From Methylocystis suflitae (GTDB lineage Bacteria > Pseudomonadota > Alphaproteobacteria > Rhizobiales > Beijerinckiaceae): a DNA stretch of 54,657 bases. The stretch is taken from positions 1 to 54,657 of the forward strand of contig NZ_JAMRYX010000229.1 in assembly GCF_024448135.1 (NCBI RefSeq). Reading direction: 5' to 3'. Position 1 is the first letter of the stretch, and every line of letters starts with the position of its first letter. The notes under the pieces were generated by a model. The model had not been told where the DNA came from. It saw nothing but the letters and a program-made list of their open reading frames with translations, and did no database searches. The translations under genes were made by a program, and so were the position numbers. Shown here piece by piece: positions 36,937 through 45,902 of this stretch.

Positions 36937-37355
36937 GAATTCTAGCGTTGGCGCTGGCGGTCTGCGTATTGGCCCAGGGAGCGTCCGCCAAGCAGCCGCG
37001 GAGCCAAAAGGCGAAGCCGGACAACGAACAAGCGCTGACCGGCCCCGTCGGCGATCCAAGCGGCAGATGGAACATCGAAGCGACGACGACGGTGGGAGAG
37101 TGCCCTGCTCTCATTCCGCCGTCCGTTGACATCATCGACAGTAAAATCGTGGCCTCGCCTGGGCCGGCCGTCTCGTCCTGGGGCTATGTCGACGAGCAAG
37201 GCACAATCGTCGCGCGATTCACCGGCCAAGGAGAACGGGTCGCGCGCTTCCACGGGATGCTGCGCGGCGGCAGAGGCTCCGGCGCCTGGTCGTCCTCGAC
37301 GGACCTTTGCGGGGGAACCTGGCGCGCGTCGCGCAGCGACGCTGCGGCGCAGTAG
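36933..37355 (+). CDS. Small secreted protein, unknown function
   Basis: A 140-residue protein with a signal peptide (MRILALALAVCVLAQGASAK). The mature part contains GRWNIEATTTVGECPALIPPSV and a short beta-rich stretch with a second cysteine (STDLCGGTWRAS), so one disulfide is possible. No family recognised. It overlaps the mutA stop by ATGA and is convergent with the L,D-transpeptidase gene. Confidence 0.75.
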   Translation: MRILALALAVCVLAQGASAKQPRSQKAKPDNEQALTGPVGDPSGRWNIEATTTVGECPALIPPSVDIIDSKIVASPGPAVSSWGYVDEQGTIVARFTGQGERVARFHGMLRGGRGSGAWSSSTDLCGGTWRASRSDAAAQ

Positions 37356-37362
37356 CGCGCCG

Positions 37363-38712
37363 TTACCGGGAACGCTCCTCGAAATAGCTGTCCTCGTCGC
37401 TCGGGAACAACCCTTCGCCGCGCATCGGACGCGCCGCCTGCACGACCGTCGACGCCGGCGAATCGGCGCCGGCGGACCGCACGCCCAGCCCGTCGCGCTG
37501 GTAGATGTCGTCGCGGAACTGGGTGACGCCGTCCGGCGTCGCCCACGCGGTGATATAGACCCAGTAGACCGGCACGGCGGGCGTGATCTTGACGTCCACG
37601 CGTTCGCCGGAGGCAATGACCTGATCAATGTGGTCGCGGTCCCAGCCGGGCGTCTCCTTCAGCAGCCAGGCGACATAGTCGCGAACGTTCTGAAGCCGGA
37701 TGCAGCCCGAAGAGACGAAACGGAAGTCGTCGCCAAACACGCCCTTAGCGGGCGTATCGTGCATGTAAACGCCATAGGGGTTGGCGATGTCGATGCGCAC
37801 GACGCCAAGCGAGTTGAAATCCCCGCCGATGTCCTGGCGGAAGCGGAAATTGAGCGCGTCGAGCGAGCGCCAATTGATCTGCTCGGGCTGTAGCTCCTGA
37901 TTGTCCTTGCTGTAGACGCGGATGTGATTGGCGTTGAGATAGTTGGGATCCGCCTGCATCTTGGGGATCAGATCCTTGCGGATCACCGACGCCGGCACGG
38001 TCCAGAACGGATTGAAGTTGACCTGGATCGCCTTGGTCTGCATCACAGGCGACTGGCGGTCGATCTTGCCGACGCCGGCCATGTGATGGGTGACGACCTC
38101 GCCGTTCTCGACTGTCTCGACCGAAGCGGCCGGGATGTTGGCGGTGACGTAGCGGTTGCCGAGGCCGTGCGAAAAACTGCGCAGACGCACCAGGTTGGTC
38201 TCGAGCTGCTTCAGCCGGGTCTCCGCCGGCACATTCATCGCCTGAACGGTCTGCTGATTGACGACGCCGGTCGGAATGATGCCGTGGCGCGCCTGGAACC
38301 GGCGCACCGCCGCTTCGACATAGGAGTCGAAGACCGGGCTCGCGCCAGTTTCGGCCCCGATGTCGCCGGAGACGATCAGGCGGCGACGTAACACCGAGAC
38401 TACCGGACTGTTGGAGCCCAGCCGCAGCTGTTGGCCCGCCGGCACCTGCGGCCAACCGCCCTCCGCGGCGATTTGGCGCAAACGCTCGATCGCCGCTTCC
38501 GTAGCGGCCACCGTATGAGTCGAAAGTATGGGGGTCGTCGAGCGCGAGACGGTCAGGCGGGCGTCGGCGTCATAGTGCTGCGCCCACTCGGCCTGTCCGT
38601 CCTGGTCCCAGGCGGCTGAGGCGGGCGTAATAGCGACCGCGCCAAGGACGAGCGCGGCGCAGCGGGCAAACTGGAAAATTGCGGATTCTCGCACAGATCG
38701 CTCCAATCGCAT
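37363..38712 (-). CDS. L,D-transpeptidase, YcbB-like
   Basis: Periplasmic peptidoglycan cross-linking enzyme of about 449 residues. It has an N-terminal signal/anchor (FARCAALVLGAVAITPASA), a peptidoglycan-binding domain (SYVEAAVRRFQARHGIIPTGVV), and a YkuD catalytic domain with VYMHDTPAKGVF and the active site RFVSSGCIRLQNV. The insertion with a GVGKIDRQSPVMQTKAIQ strand fits the YcbB subclass. ATG 38712 is chosen for the signal peptide; upstream extension to 38892 lies in intergenic DNA. Confidence 0.92.
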   Translation of the reverse strand: MRLERSVRESAIFQFARCAALVLGAVAITPASAAWDQDGQAEWAQHYDADARLTVSRSTTPILSTHTVAATEAAIERLRQIAAEGGWPQVPAGQQLRLGSNSPVVSVLRRRLIVSGDIGAETGASPVFDSYVEAAVRRFQARHGIIPTGVVNQQTVQAMNVPAETRLKQLETNLVRLRSFSHGLGNRYVTANIPAASVETVENGEVVTHHMAGVGKIDRQSPVMQTKAIQVNFNPFWTVPASVIRKDLIPKMQADPNYLNANHIRVYSKDNQELQPEQINWRSLDALNFRFRQDIGGDFNSLGVVRIDIANPYGVYMHDTPAKGVFGDDFRFVSSGCIRLQNVRDYVAWLLKETPGWDRDHIDQVIASGERVDVKITPAVPVYWVYITAWATPDGVTQFRDDIYQRDGLGVRSAGADSPASTVVQAARPMRGEGLFPSDEDSYFEERSR

Positions 38713-38916
38713 CGCCGGAGTGCTCCGACGGTCAAGCCGAAAGACGACGCCGCCTAGAGGACCGCGCCGGCTCTTTCGATCGAGTTGTGCATCTTCGGCG
38801 TTAACAAGGCGCGAATAGTCCGGCGATTTTGTGGCCTGCCGGGCGCCCGAACAGCCGCCCTCAAGTCTTGGCCCCCAAATCTTCGCCCTCAAGTCTTCGC
38901 TCCTGATCCTATCCGG

Positions 38917-39648
38917 CTAGTCCACGCGGACCCAGCCGCTCAGGCCCAGGCGCTCTTGAGGCAGGAAGCGCGACTTATATTCCATTTTGCGCGAACCTTC
39001 GACCCAGTAGCCCAGGTACACATGCGGCAGACCAAAGGCGCGGGCGCGCTCCGCATGATCCAAAATCATGTAAGCCCCAAGCGACCTGTGCTCGAGTTCA
39101 GGCTCATAGAAGGAATAGACCATCGACAGCCCGTCGGAGAGCCGGTCTGTCAAGCAGCAGGCGACGAGCGCGCCAATCTCGCCATTGCCTTGGGCGAGAC
39201 GATATTCGACGAGCCGCGTGTCGACGTGGCTGTCTTCGATCATCATCTGATAGTCGATCATGCTCATATCGGCCATGCCGCCGTCGGAATGGCGGGCGCT
39301 GACGTAGCGGCGAAACAAGGCGTATTGCTCAGGCGTCGCCCGCGCCGGCCGTGTTTCGGCGACAAGCTCGGCGTTACGCCGGCGGATGCGCCTCATGCCG
39401 CGCGACGGCGTGAACTCATCGATCTTGACTCGCACCGACACGCAGGCTCGGCACTGCTCGCAAGCGGGGCGGTAGGCGATGGTCTGCGAGCGACGGAAAC
39501 CGGATTGCGTCAGCGTGTCATTGAGCGCGGGGGCGCGCAGCCCGATCAGATGCGTGAAGACCTTCCGCTCCTCGCGACCCGGCAAATAGGGGCACGGCGC
39601 CGGAGAGGTTAGATAGAATTGCGGCGCGTCGCGCGGCTCTTTCGTCAC
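38917..39648 (-). CDS. bpt: Aspartate/glutamate leucyltransferase (N-end rule)
   Basis: Bpt transfers leucine from tRNA to N-terminal Asp or Glu, tagging proteins for ClpS/ClpAP. The N-terminal [16 protein letters not shown] and the cysteine set in [16 protein letters not shown] are diagnostic, along with [39 protein letters not shown] and the C-terminal [10 protein letters not shown]. Length 243 is standard. Confidence 0.93.
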   Translation of the reverse strand: MTKEPRDAPQFYLTSPAPCPYLPGREERKVFTHLIGLRAPALNDTLTQSGFRRSQTIAYRPACEQCRACVSVRVKIDEFTPSRGMRRIRRRNAELVAETRPARATPEQYALFRRYVSARHSDGGMADMSMIDYQMMIEDSHVDTRLVEYRLAQGNGEIGALVACCLTDRLSDGLSMVYSFYEPELEHRSLGAYMILDHAERARAFGLPHVYLGYWVEGSRKMEYKSRFLPQERLGLSGWVRVD

Positions 39649-39732
39649 GCTCTAAGATCCCAGATCCACAACTAATCTAGAGCGCCCATGTGGCGTGCGC
39701 CAAGGGTGATTTGCGGCGTCGATTAGCGGATT

Positions 39733-40215
39733 TTAGGACGAGCGCCGTAAAACGATGACGTCCGCGAGCATGTCGTGCAGGCAGCGCTTATCGCCCATGA
39801 ACAGCGAAACGAGCAGCAGCGGCGGGAATAGCCAAGTGACATAAAACAGCACGGCATGGACGGCCGCCTGCAGAAACGGCACCGGGTCTCCGTCCATGGT
39901 GCGCATCTCCAGGTCCATAAAGGCCATGCCGGGCGTCGCCATTCTCCGCCCCGACACCGTCAGACCATTGTAGAAAAAGGCGACGATCGGGAACAGCGGC
40001 GGCAGGATGAACGCCGACAATCCCGCGCTGAGGATGAAGAGAGCGACGAACAGCGCCGCCGACATGCCGGCGACAAGAATTAGATCGAGCATGACGGCGA
40101 CGATGCGGCGCGTCCGGACGCCCTCCAGCGCCTGTGGCGGAATGTAAGGCGCGGCGCGCCCCCCGATGGGGGCCATTGGGCGCTCACGACTGGAAAAGGG
40201 TTCCCGCTCGGTCAT
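39733..40215 (-). CDS. RDD family membrane protein
   Basis: A 160-residue protein with the R and D residues at the start of the membrane domain ([16 protein letters not shown]), two further hydrophobic stretches and the last ([32 protein letters not shown]) with the conserved HDMLA-D motif. RDD proteins are small four-helix membrane proteins of mostly unknown, sometimes transport-related function. ATG 40215 (MTEREPF) is chosen; the frame is open to 40503 across the gapR region. Confidence 0.88.
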   Translation of the reverse strand: MTEREPFSSRERPMAPIGGRAAPYIPPQALEGVRTRRIVAVMLDLILVAGMSAALFVALFILSAGLSAFILPPLFPIVAFFYNGLTVSGRRMATPGMAFMDLEMRTMDGDPVPFLQAAVHAVLFYVTWLFPPLLLVSLFMGDKRCLHDMLADVIVLRRSS

Positions 40216-40405
40216 TAAATTTACGGCCTTTCTGGTGTTCCGCCAAAGATCGGCGACCTTAAGGCCGGTTTCAAGTGCGCCGCTCGGGCTGCGGAATTCG
40301 GGGATTAGTGGCTGCGCCGCCTTGACGAGCGCCGCCGGTTTGTCGCAAGGCTCGCGCCCAGCCGGCGCGCGCCCCGCCCGCCCGGAGCAGCCTCGGGAAT
40401 TGCAC

Positions 40406-40648
40406 ATGGACACCAACGCCGTCGACGGCGGACATTTGCGCGCCTTCATCGAGCGGATCGAGAAGCTCGAGGAGGAAAAGCGTGCGATCAGTGACGACAT
40501 CAAGGACGTCTACGCGGAAGCGAAAGGAACCGGGTTCGACCCCAAGGTGATGCGCAAGATCGTGTCGATACGCCGTTTGGATAAGCACAAGCGGCAGGAG
40601 GAGGAGGAAATCCTCGACCTCTATCTTTCCGCGCTCGGCATGGAATAG
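40406..40648 (+). CDS. gapR: GapR-like nucleoid protein (DUF2312/UPF0335)
   Basis: An 80-residue coiled-coil protein: [20 protein letters not shown] and [21 protein letters not shown], then [21 protein letters not shown]. This is the DUF2312 family, whose Caulobacter member GapR binds overtwisted AT-rich DNA ahead of replication forks and is essential there. ATG 40406 gives the family length; upstream extension to 40166 crosses the RDD promoter. Confidence 0.92.
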   Translation: MDTNAVDGGHLRAFIERIEKLEEEKRAISDDIKDVYAEAKGTGFDPKVMRKIVSIRRLDKHKRQEEEEILDLYLSALGME

Positions 40649-40733
40649 GCTCAATCAAACCCATAGCGGACTGGCCTCTGGGGGCGGCACCCCTCATGCA
40701 CGGCGTCAGTGGGCGCGAGTTCCGAGACTCCAC

Positions 40734-42239
40734 ATGGATTTTGGCGCGCAAGATGAAGTCGTGCGCTTTCTCGCCTCGCTCGAGGGCGGCGCGGAGCGAA
40801 TCGTCACGACTCACATTTCCGTCGTCGCGCTCTGCGGAACGCACGCCTATAAGCTGAAGAAGGCGGTGGTCTTCCCCTATCTCGACTTTTCGACGCCGGG
40901 CCGCCGATGGGAGATGTGCGAGCGTGAAGCGGCGCTCAACACAAGCTTCGCGCCCGAACTTTATCTCGGCGCGCATCGCGTGACCCGCGAGAGGGATGGG
41001 CGGCTGGCGCTCGACGGCGCGGGCGAGATGATCGACGCGGTGGTCGTCATGCGGCGCTTCGCCGACGAAGACCTCTTCGAACAGATTGCGAAGGACGGCC
41101 GCCTGACGCCCGTGATGGTGGAGGCGCTGGCGCGCCTAATCGCGAAGACCCATGACGCGGCGGCGCCCAATTATGAAAAGGGCGGCGCGGCGGCGATGCG
41201 CCGAACGCTGGACGATACGGCTTTGAGCTTGCGCAACGCGGCGGCCGCAAGCGCGAAGCAAATCGATTTGCTTGTCGCCCGGCTTAGCGGAGCGCTCGAC
41301 GCGCAAGGCGCGCTGCTCGACGCGCGCAAGGCGCGGGGCAAAGTGCGCCGCTGCCATGGCGATCTGACGCTGCGCAACATCTGTCTGTTCGAGGGCGCCC
41401 CGACGCTCTTCGACTGTCTCGAATTCGATGACGAGATCGCGACGATCGACGTGCTGTATGACGTCAGCTTCCTGCTGATGGATCTGTGGCAAGTCGGCGC
41501 GTTTGGCTGCGCCAATCTGGCGCTCAACCGCTATCTCGACGCGCGCGACGAAACCGACGGCCTGCCGCTTCTTCCCTTCTTCATGTCGTTGCGCGCCGCC
41601 ATACGCGCGCATGTCGAGGCGTCGCAACACAACCCCGAACGCGCGCGCCTCTATTTCGATCTCGCGATGACTCTGCTTGCGCCGGCGAAAGCCGCCGTCA
41701 TTGCCATCGGCGGTCTCAGCGGGTCAGGAAAATCGAGCGTCGCCGCGGCGCTTGCGCCCGTCATCAGATGTCCGCCCGGCGCGCGCGTCATCAACAGCGA
41801 TCGCATCCGCAAGCGGCTGTTCGGCGTCGCGCCGACCGCGCGTCTTCCGCAAGAGGCCTATGCCAGCGCCGTTTCGGCGAAGGTTTACGGCGAGATGTTC
41901 GACGCATCGGCGCGAACGGCCGCGCTCGGCTGGCCTGTCATCGTCGACGCCGTCTTCGATCGTCCCGAGGATCGCGAAGCGATAAGAGCCGCGGCCGAGC
42001 GTGTGCGCGCGCCGTTCCTTGGCGTCTGGCTCGATCTCGATCTCGACCAACGCGCGGCGCGCGTCGATGCGCGCGTCAACGACGTGTCCGACGCCACGCG
42101 CGACGTGCTCGAGGCGCAAATGGAGAAGGCGACGGGCGAGATCGACTGGCTCAAGATCGACGCCTCGAAGGATGCGGCGACAATCGCCGCCGAGATTGAG
42201 AACGCTTTGAAGTCGTCATCGCAAGCCGCCAAACTGTGA
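40734..42239 (+). CDS. Two-domain protein: aminoglycoside-phosphotransferase-like kinase plus P-loop kinase
   Basis: The N-terminal half (1-310) is an APH-fold kinase: THISVVALCGTHAYKLKK, VVVMRRF, the Brenner-like motif CHGDLTLRNICL (from H208) and the DFG-equivalent FDCLEFDDEI. The C-terminal half (320-501) is an AAA/adenylate-kinase-like P-loop kinase, IGGLSGSGKSSVAAAL at 326-341, with SDRIRKRLFG and VDAVFDRPEDR. Such fusions are common in proteobacteria but their substrate is unknown to me. It is a lone transcription unit behind gapR. Confidence 0.85.
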   Translation: MDFGAQDEVVRFLASLEGGAERIVTTHISVVALCGTHAYKLKKAVVFPYLDFSTPGRRWEMCEREAALNTSFAPELYLGAHRVTRERDGRLALDGAGEMIDAVVVMRRFADEDLFEQIAKDGRLTPVMVEALARLIAKTHDAAAPNYEKGGAAAMRRTLDDTALSLRNAAAASAKQIDLLVARLSGALDAQGALLDARKARGKVRRCHGDLTLRNICLFEGAPTLFDCLEFDDEIATIDVLYDVSFLLMDLWQVGAFGCANLALNRYLDARDETDGLPLLPFFMSLRAAIRAHVEASQHNPERARLYFDLAMTLLAPAKAAVIAIGGLSGSGKSSVAAALAPVIRCPPGARVINSDRIRKRLFGVAPTARLPQEAYASAVSAKVYGEMFDASARTAALGWPVIVDAVFDRPEDREAIRAAAERVRAPFLGVWLDLDLDQRAARVDARVNDVSDATRDVLEAQMEKATGEIDWLKIDASKDAATIAAEIENALKSSSQAAKL

Positions 42240-42349
42240 TGTCAATTCCGACGCGCGCGACGCGCGCGATCGGGAATCGAGAACGAAACTCATCACTCAC
42301 GCCATTGCTCTGGATTCCCGGTCAGGCCTTGGGCCTGCCGGAAATGACA
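42240..42349. repeat. Palindromic intergenic repeat, copy 2
   Basis: A 110-bp element from TGTCAATTCCG (42240-42250) to the inverted CGGAAATGACA (42339-42349), starting at the stop region of the two-domain kinase. The right half, TCTGGATTCCCGGTCA then a GC-rich hairpin and CGGAAATGACA, matches copy 1 at 3748-3856. Left halves share the same plan with more differences. Like copy 1 it sits between convergent genes. Confidence 0.7.
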
Positions 42350-42393
42350 ATCGGCAAACGCCTATCCTTGCGGAGCGCGTAAACGATCACGGC

Positions 42394-43389
42394 TTATGGA
42401 ATGAGCACCGCGGCGCCTTGCAGCCGACCCTCGCGCAGATCGGCGAGCGCTTCATTCGCCTGCGCCAGAGGATAGCGTGTCGCATGCATGTTCAGCGGAA
42501 TCGTCGGCGCCAGCGCAAGGAACTCGCGCGCGTCTTCGCGCGTGAGATTGGCGACCGAAAGCAGTCGACGCTCCTCCCAAAGCAAGGCGTAGGGAAACGT
42601 CGGAATGTCGCTCATGTGAATGCCGCCGCAAACGACCGCGCCGCCTTTCATCGTCGCGGCGAGCGCGCGCGGAATGAGCGCGCCGACCGGCGCGAAGATC
42701 AGCGCGGCGTCGAGCGGCTCCGGAGAGGGCGCTTCGGAATCCTGCGCCGACGCCGCGCCGAGCGAGAGCGCGAATTCCGCCGCCGCCTGATCGCCGGGCC
42801 GAACGAATGCGTGAACGCGCTTGCCCTGAGAGATCGCAACCTGAGCGATGATGTGGGCGGCGGCGCCGAAGCCGTAGATGCCGATCGCTTCCGCCGGACC
42901 CGCCATCTTCAATGTGCGCCAGCCGATGAGGCCCGCGCACAGCAATGGTGCGAGCGTCGCCGAATCGCCGGTCTCGGTCAGCGGGAAACAGTAGGACGCG
43001 TCGGCGATCGTATGGGTCGCATAACCGCCATCGCGCGTGTATCCAGTGAAGAGCGGATCGTCGCACAGATTTTCGCGCGCGCTCAGACAGTAGGGGCAGT
43101 GCCCGCAGGTGTGGCCAAGCCAGGGAACGCCGACCCGCTGTCCAAGCGAGAAGCCGGTCACCCTCCGACCGATCGCCTCGATGCGCCCGACAATTTCGTG
43201 GCCTGGAACGATCGGAAGCTTCGGCTGGGTCAGTTCGCCGTCGACGACATGGAGATCGGTGCGACAAACGCCGCACGCCTCGATCTTGAGCCGCAACTCG
43301 CCGGTGCCGGGCGACGGGATCGGCCGCTCCTCCACGACGAGCGGCGTATTCGGCCGCCGCAACACCATCGCCTCCATGGTCTCCGTCAT
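42394..43389 (-). CDS. Zinc-dependent alcohol dehydrogenase
   Basis: A medium-chain dehydrogenase of 331 residues. Catalytic zinc ligands are in ACGVCRTDLH and GHEIVGRIEAIG, the structural zinc cysteines in CGHCPYCLSARENLC, and the nucleotide-binding region is IYGFGAAAHIIAQVAI (an altered GxGxxG, AAAH replacing the usual GLGH). It resembles AdhA/AdhP-type enzymes. ATG 43389 overlaps the preceding acetyltransferase stop by ATGA; the frame is open further upstream but only in its shadow. The physiological alcohol is unknown. Confidence 0.9.
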   Translation of the reverse strand: MTETMEAMVLRRPNTPLVVEERPIPSPGTGELRLKIEACGVCRTDLHVVDGELTQPKLPIVPGHEIVGRIEAIGRRVTGFSLGQRVGVPWLGHTCGHCPYCLSARENLCDDPLFTGYTRDGGYATHTIADASYCFPLTETGDSATLAPLLCAGLIGWRTLKMAGPAEAIGIYGFGAAAHIIAQVAISQGKRVHAFVRPGDQAAAEFALSLGAASAQDSEAPSPEPLDAALIFAPVGALIPRALAATMKGGAVVCGGIHMSDIPTFPYALLWEERRLLSVANLTREDAREFLALAPTIPLNMHATRYPLAQANEALADLREGRLQGAAVLIP

Positions 43390-43817
43390 CGCAGCGACTT
43401 CCTGAAAAACAGCCGAGCGTGTCCAGGAGGAAAGCCGACGATCTCGCCGGCGCGCGTAAATCCAAGATTTTGGTAAAAAGCGGCGGCTTGCGGGTCGAAT
43501 GTGTCGACATAGATCCCAACGCAGCCGCGGTCCTTGGCCAGCCGCTCGGCTTCCGCCATGAGCCGACGCCCCAAGCCGCGCCCACGCTGCGACGCCTCGA
43601 CCCAAAGATGACGAACGTAAAGCCAACGCCAGTGGGAGGCGCCGTTCAAACCGCCGGCAAGCGTCCCCTGCGGATCGCGCGCCACGATGCAGAGGGGCGT
43701 TTCGTCGCGCGGGCCGAACTGACCCGCGATCGCCTCGCCGAGCCTGGCCGCAAGCTCGCTCGACTCCTCCGACTCGACCGAAAGGGCGATCTTCTCAATC
43801 TCTTCCTTCTTGATCAT
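43386..43817 (-). CDS. GNAT N-acetyltransferase
   Basis: A 143-residue acetyltransferase with LWVEASQRGRGLGRRLMAEAERLA (RGxGxG/R acetyl-CoA site) and AAAFYQNLGFTRAGEI. It is cotranscribed with the alcohol dehydrogenase (ATGA overlap) and divergent from the polysaccharide deacetylase-like gene, whose GTG is only 10 bp away. Substrate unknown. Confidence 0.88.
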   Translation of the reverse strand: MIKKEEIEKIALSVESEESSELAARLGEAIAGQFGPRDETPLCIVARDPQGTLAGGLNGASHWRWLYVRHLWVEASQRGRGLGRRLMAEAERLAKDRGCVGIYVDTFDPQAAAFYQNLGFTRAGEIVGFPPGHARLFFRKSLR

Positions 43818-43826
43818 GATCGCGCC

Positions 43827-44795
43827 GTGAGACGGGTCCTCGTTCTGCTATTGTGGGCGTGCATCGCCGGCGCCGCAACGGCGCGCGGCGAAGACAGACC
43901 TTGCTCGTCCGTCGCACTTATCCCAGGACCCGCGCCGACAGGCGCGCGCGTGCGCGACTATGCGCCAATTTTCGAACTTTGCGCCAAAGAGAGCGTCTTG
44001 CGGCTCGCCATCCGGCGCATGAACGTCGACGGAACGCCCCTGCTCCTCACCGTCGATCCGCAATCGCTGCAGACATCTCTCGAGCGCGCCGCTTGCTGGC
44101 GCTGCGAAGCGACGAGCGATGCGGCGCAGGCCGAGACGCGCTATCTCAAGGCGCTGCATCCGCCGCCTGACCCGACGCGTCCGCCGGCGCTCGCCAACGC
44201 CGGCCTCATTCACGGCGCCGGCGGCGGCGCCTTTGTGACCGGCGACCTCTGCCCCAGCCGCAAGCCGCTGGACCGCGCCTTTTTCGAAGAACTCGCCGCG
44301 CAGGGGCCACGCACGCCCGTGATGCTCGCCGTCTCCGGCGGCTGGATCGCCCGGCACGGCGCCGACTTCGCCTGGCTGCGCGAGAAGGCGCGCAGCGGCG
44401 CGCTCGACATCGCCTGGGCCAATCATTCCTACAGCCATCCCTATGTTCGCCGCCTTCCGGACGGGCGCAATTACTTCCTGCGGCCGGGCGTGGACGTCGA
44501 TCGCGAGATTTTCGAGACGGAAAAGCTCATCATCGCCGAGGGCGAAACGCCTTCGGTATTTTTTCGCTTTCCGGGTCTCGTCGCCGACGCCGCGCTGCTG
44601 GGGAACGTCCGCAGCCGGCATCTCATCGCGCTCGGCGCCGACTCCTGGCTCGCGCTCGGCTTAAGGCCCCGCCCGGGCGCGATCGTGCTCGTGCACCCCA
44701 ACGGCAATGAGCCGGTGGGCATAAAGCTGTTTTTGCGGCTGATGCAGACGGGCGTGATGCCGTCGCCCCTACGCCCCATCAACGAGGCGCCATGA
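43827..44795 (+). CDS. Polysaccharide deacetylase-like secreted protein
   Basis: A 322-residue protein starting GTG 43827 with a signal peptide (VRRVLVLLLWACIAGAATARG). The NodB-fold elements are VALIPGPAPTG near the start, VTGDLCPSRKPLDR with an Asp, and ANHSYSHPYVRRL, the H-x-S/Y-x-x-x-H zinc motif, followed by FFRFPGLVAD. It probably acts on a cell-envelope polysaccharide. The open frame back to 43419 is the shadow of the acetyltransferase on the other strand. Confidence 0.8.
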   Translation: MRRVLVLLLWACIAGAATARGEDRPCSSVALIPGPAPTGARVRDYAPIFELCAKESVLRLAIRRMNVDGTPLLLTVDPQSLQTSLERAACWRCEATSDAAQAETRYLKALHPPPDPTRPPALANAGLIHGAGGGAFVTGDLCPSRKPLDRAFFEELAAQGPRTPVMLAVSGGWIARHGADFAWLREKARSGALDIAWANHSYSHPYVRRLPDGRNYFLRPGVDVDREIFETEKLIIAEGETPSVFFRFPGLVADAALLGNVRSRHLIALGADSWLALGLRPRPGAIVLVHPNGNEPVGIKLFLRLMQTGVMPSPLRPINEAP

Positions 44796-44799
44796 ACCC

Positions 44800-45216
44800 C
44801 TATTTGACGAGGTTGATCGTGTAGTTGTTGTTGCTGCCGATATATTTCTCGCGGAAGCCGACCGTCCGGCATGTCGGCGAGCAGCAGGTGTTGATGCACC
44901 ACTCATAGGCGCTCTGCGGCACGCATGTGTTGAAGGGGCCGCTCCACTTCGTCCCGTCGCTCGATTCGGCGTAATAATAGTAATAAGTATTAACGCTCTG
45001 GAGGTCGCTGCCGAAAACGGTCTTGATCTGGCCGGGCTCTAGTTTCCACCACCCCTTTTTCGTCCAGTCGCCGCCGTCGGAACAGCCAGGCGAATACCAA
45101 AGAAACGACACCCACACCGTGGCGCTGGTTTTATTGCGGAACTTGAACCAGGCCTGCGCGGCGTTCGGCGCACAGACGATGCTGAGCGTGGCCAATAAAA
45201 TCAAAAATCTGCGCAT
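44800..45216 (-). CDS. DUF1036 family secreted protein
   Basis: A 138-residue protein with a signal peptide (MRRFLILLATLSIVCAPNAAQA) immediately followed by WFKFRNKTSATVWVSFLWYSP and WWKLEPGQ, the DUF1036 signature. The mature part carries six cysteines, including WCINTCCSPTCRTVGF, implying disulfides. Function unknown. ATG 45216 is used; extension to 45429 has no support. It is convergent with the deacetylase-like gene, with 4 nt between the stops. Confidence 0.88.
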   Translation of the reverse strand: MRRFLILLATLSIVCAPNAAQAWFKFRNKTSATVWVSFLWYSPGCSDGGDWTKKGWWKLEPGQIKTVFGSDLQSVNTYYYYYAESSDGTKWSGPFNTCVPQSAYEWCINTCCSPTCRTVGFREKYIGSNNNYTINLVK

Positions 45217-45259
45217 GGTCCCCTCCCCTGCGAAGTGCGCGGGACGCGATCGAAAAGAA

Positions 45260-45553
45260 TTAAGGCTTGGGCGTGGGCTGGGCCGCAGGGTCGCGGCGGA
45301 TGGACCGCGCCTTGGTGGGAACTTGCGGCTCCTTGGAAACTTCGCCGACGCCCGGCCGGGCGTCTTCTTCGCCCGAGACGGGCTTCTTGCTCGGCGGCGC
45401 GGCTTCTTCCTTGGGAGGCGCCTTTTCACCGAAGTGCTCCGTTGGGCTCACACCGGCTTCGGGAGGGGTTCGGCGCTGGGCCTGCGCCGTCGCGCCGCCA
45501 AGAAAAATTGCGGCGCTAAGAGCGGCGATAAGCCAACAATGACGGCTAGCCAA
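45260..45553 (-). CDS. Small secreted Pro/Lys/Glu-rich protein
   Basis: A 97-residue product with a signal peptide ([25 protein letters not shown]) and a low-complexity mature part rich in Pro, Lys and Glu. TTG 45553 is the best start because AAGGAGG lies 5 nt upstream on the minus strand. It lies 43 nt upstream of the DUF1036 gene on the same strand and could be cotranscribed. No family recognised. Confidence 0.6.
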   Translation of the reverse strand: MASRHCWLIAALSAAIFLGGATAQAQRRTPPEAGVSPTEHFGEKAPPKEEAAPPSKKPVSGEEDARPGVGEVSKEPQVPTKARSIRRDPAAQPTPKP

Positions 45554-45902
45554 TGGGACCTCCTTAAATCTGCTCCGAATATGGACGCGCGACAAAAAAA
45601 CGATTGATCAAGCGACGCTAGGCCTGGCGCTGGCCGCCGTCAACGTCCGTTTGGCTTACCCCAGGCGATGGGCGTCAGACCTGATCCACATGGCGCCGCG
45701 CCGCCAAATCCCTTACATTGACAAGGTTTCCGGCGGCTCTTATCTCTCGCGCGGAAACGCCGCGTCGGTCTCGGCGCCCCGCCGCCATTGGGTCGATGTC
45801 GCAGGCGTATGTTATTCATGCATTATGCGACGTTCCGCCGGCCGCCGTTCCCCGGCGCGCCGAGAAGGCGGCAGACGCTGCTCGGGAGAAAGGTTCGCAA
45901 GG
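45554..45902. other. Intergenic region upstream of secA
   Basis: About 350 bp between the divergent secreted-protein gene and secA. It contains the TTGACA promoter candidate at 45718-45746. The secA frame is open through it but shows nothing SecA-like, and no other gene is visible. The leader from the promoter to the secA ATG is about 150 nt, which leaves room for translational control of secA; I see no named regulatory element. Confidence 0.5.
45718..45746 (+). promoter_or_regulatory. Sigma-70-type promoter candidate for secA
   Basis: TTGACA (45718-45723), 17-nt spacer, TATCTC (45741-45746). The -35 is perfect and spacing optimal; the -10 matches at four positions. It lies about 157 nt ahead of the secA ATG. 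Confidence 0.45.
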
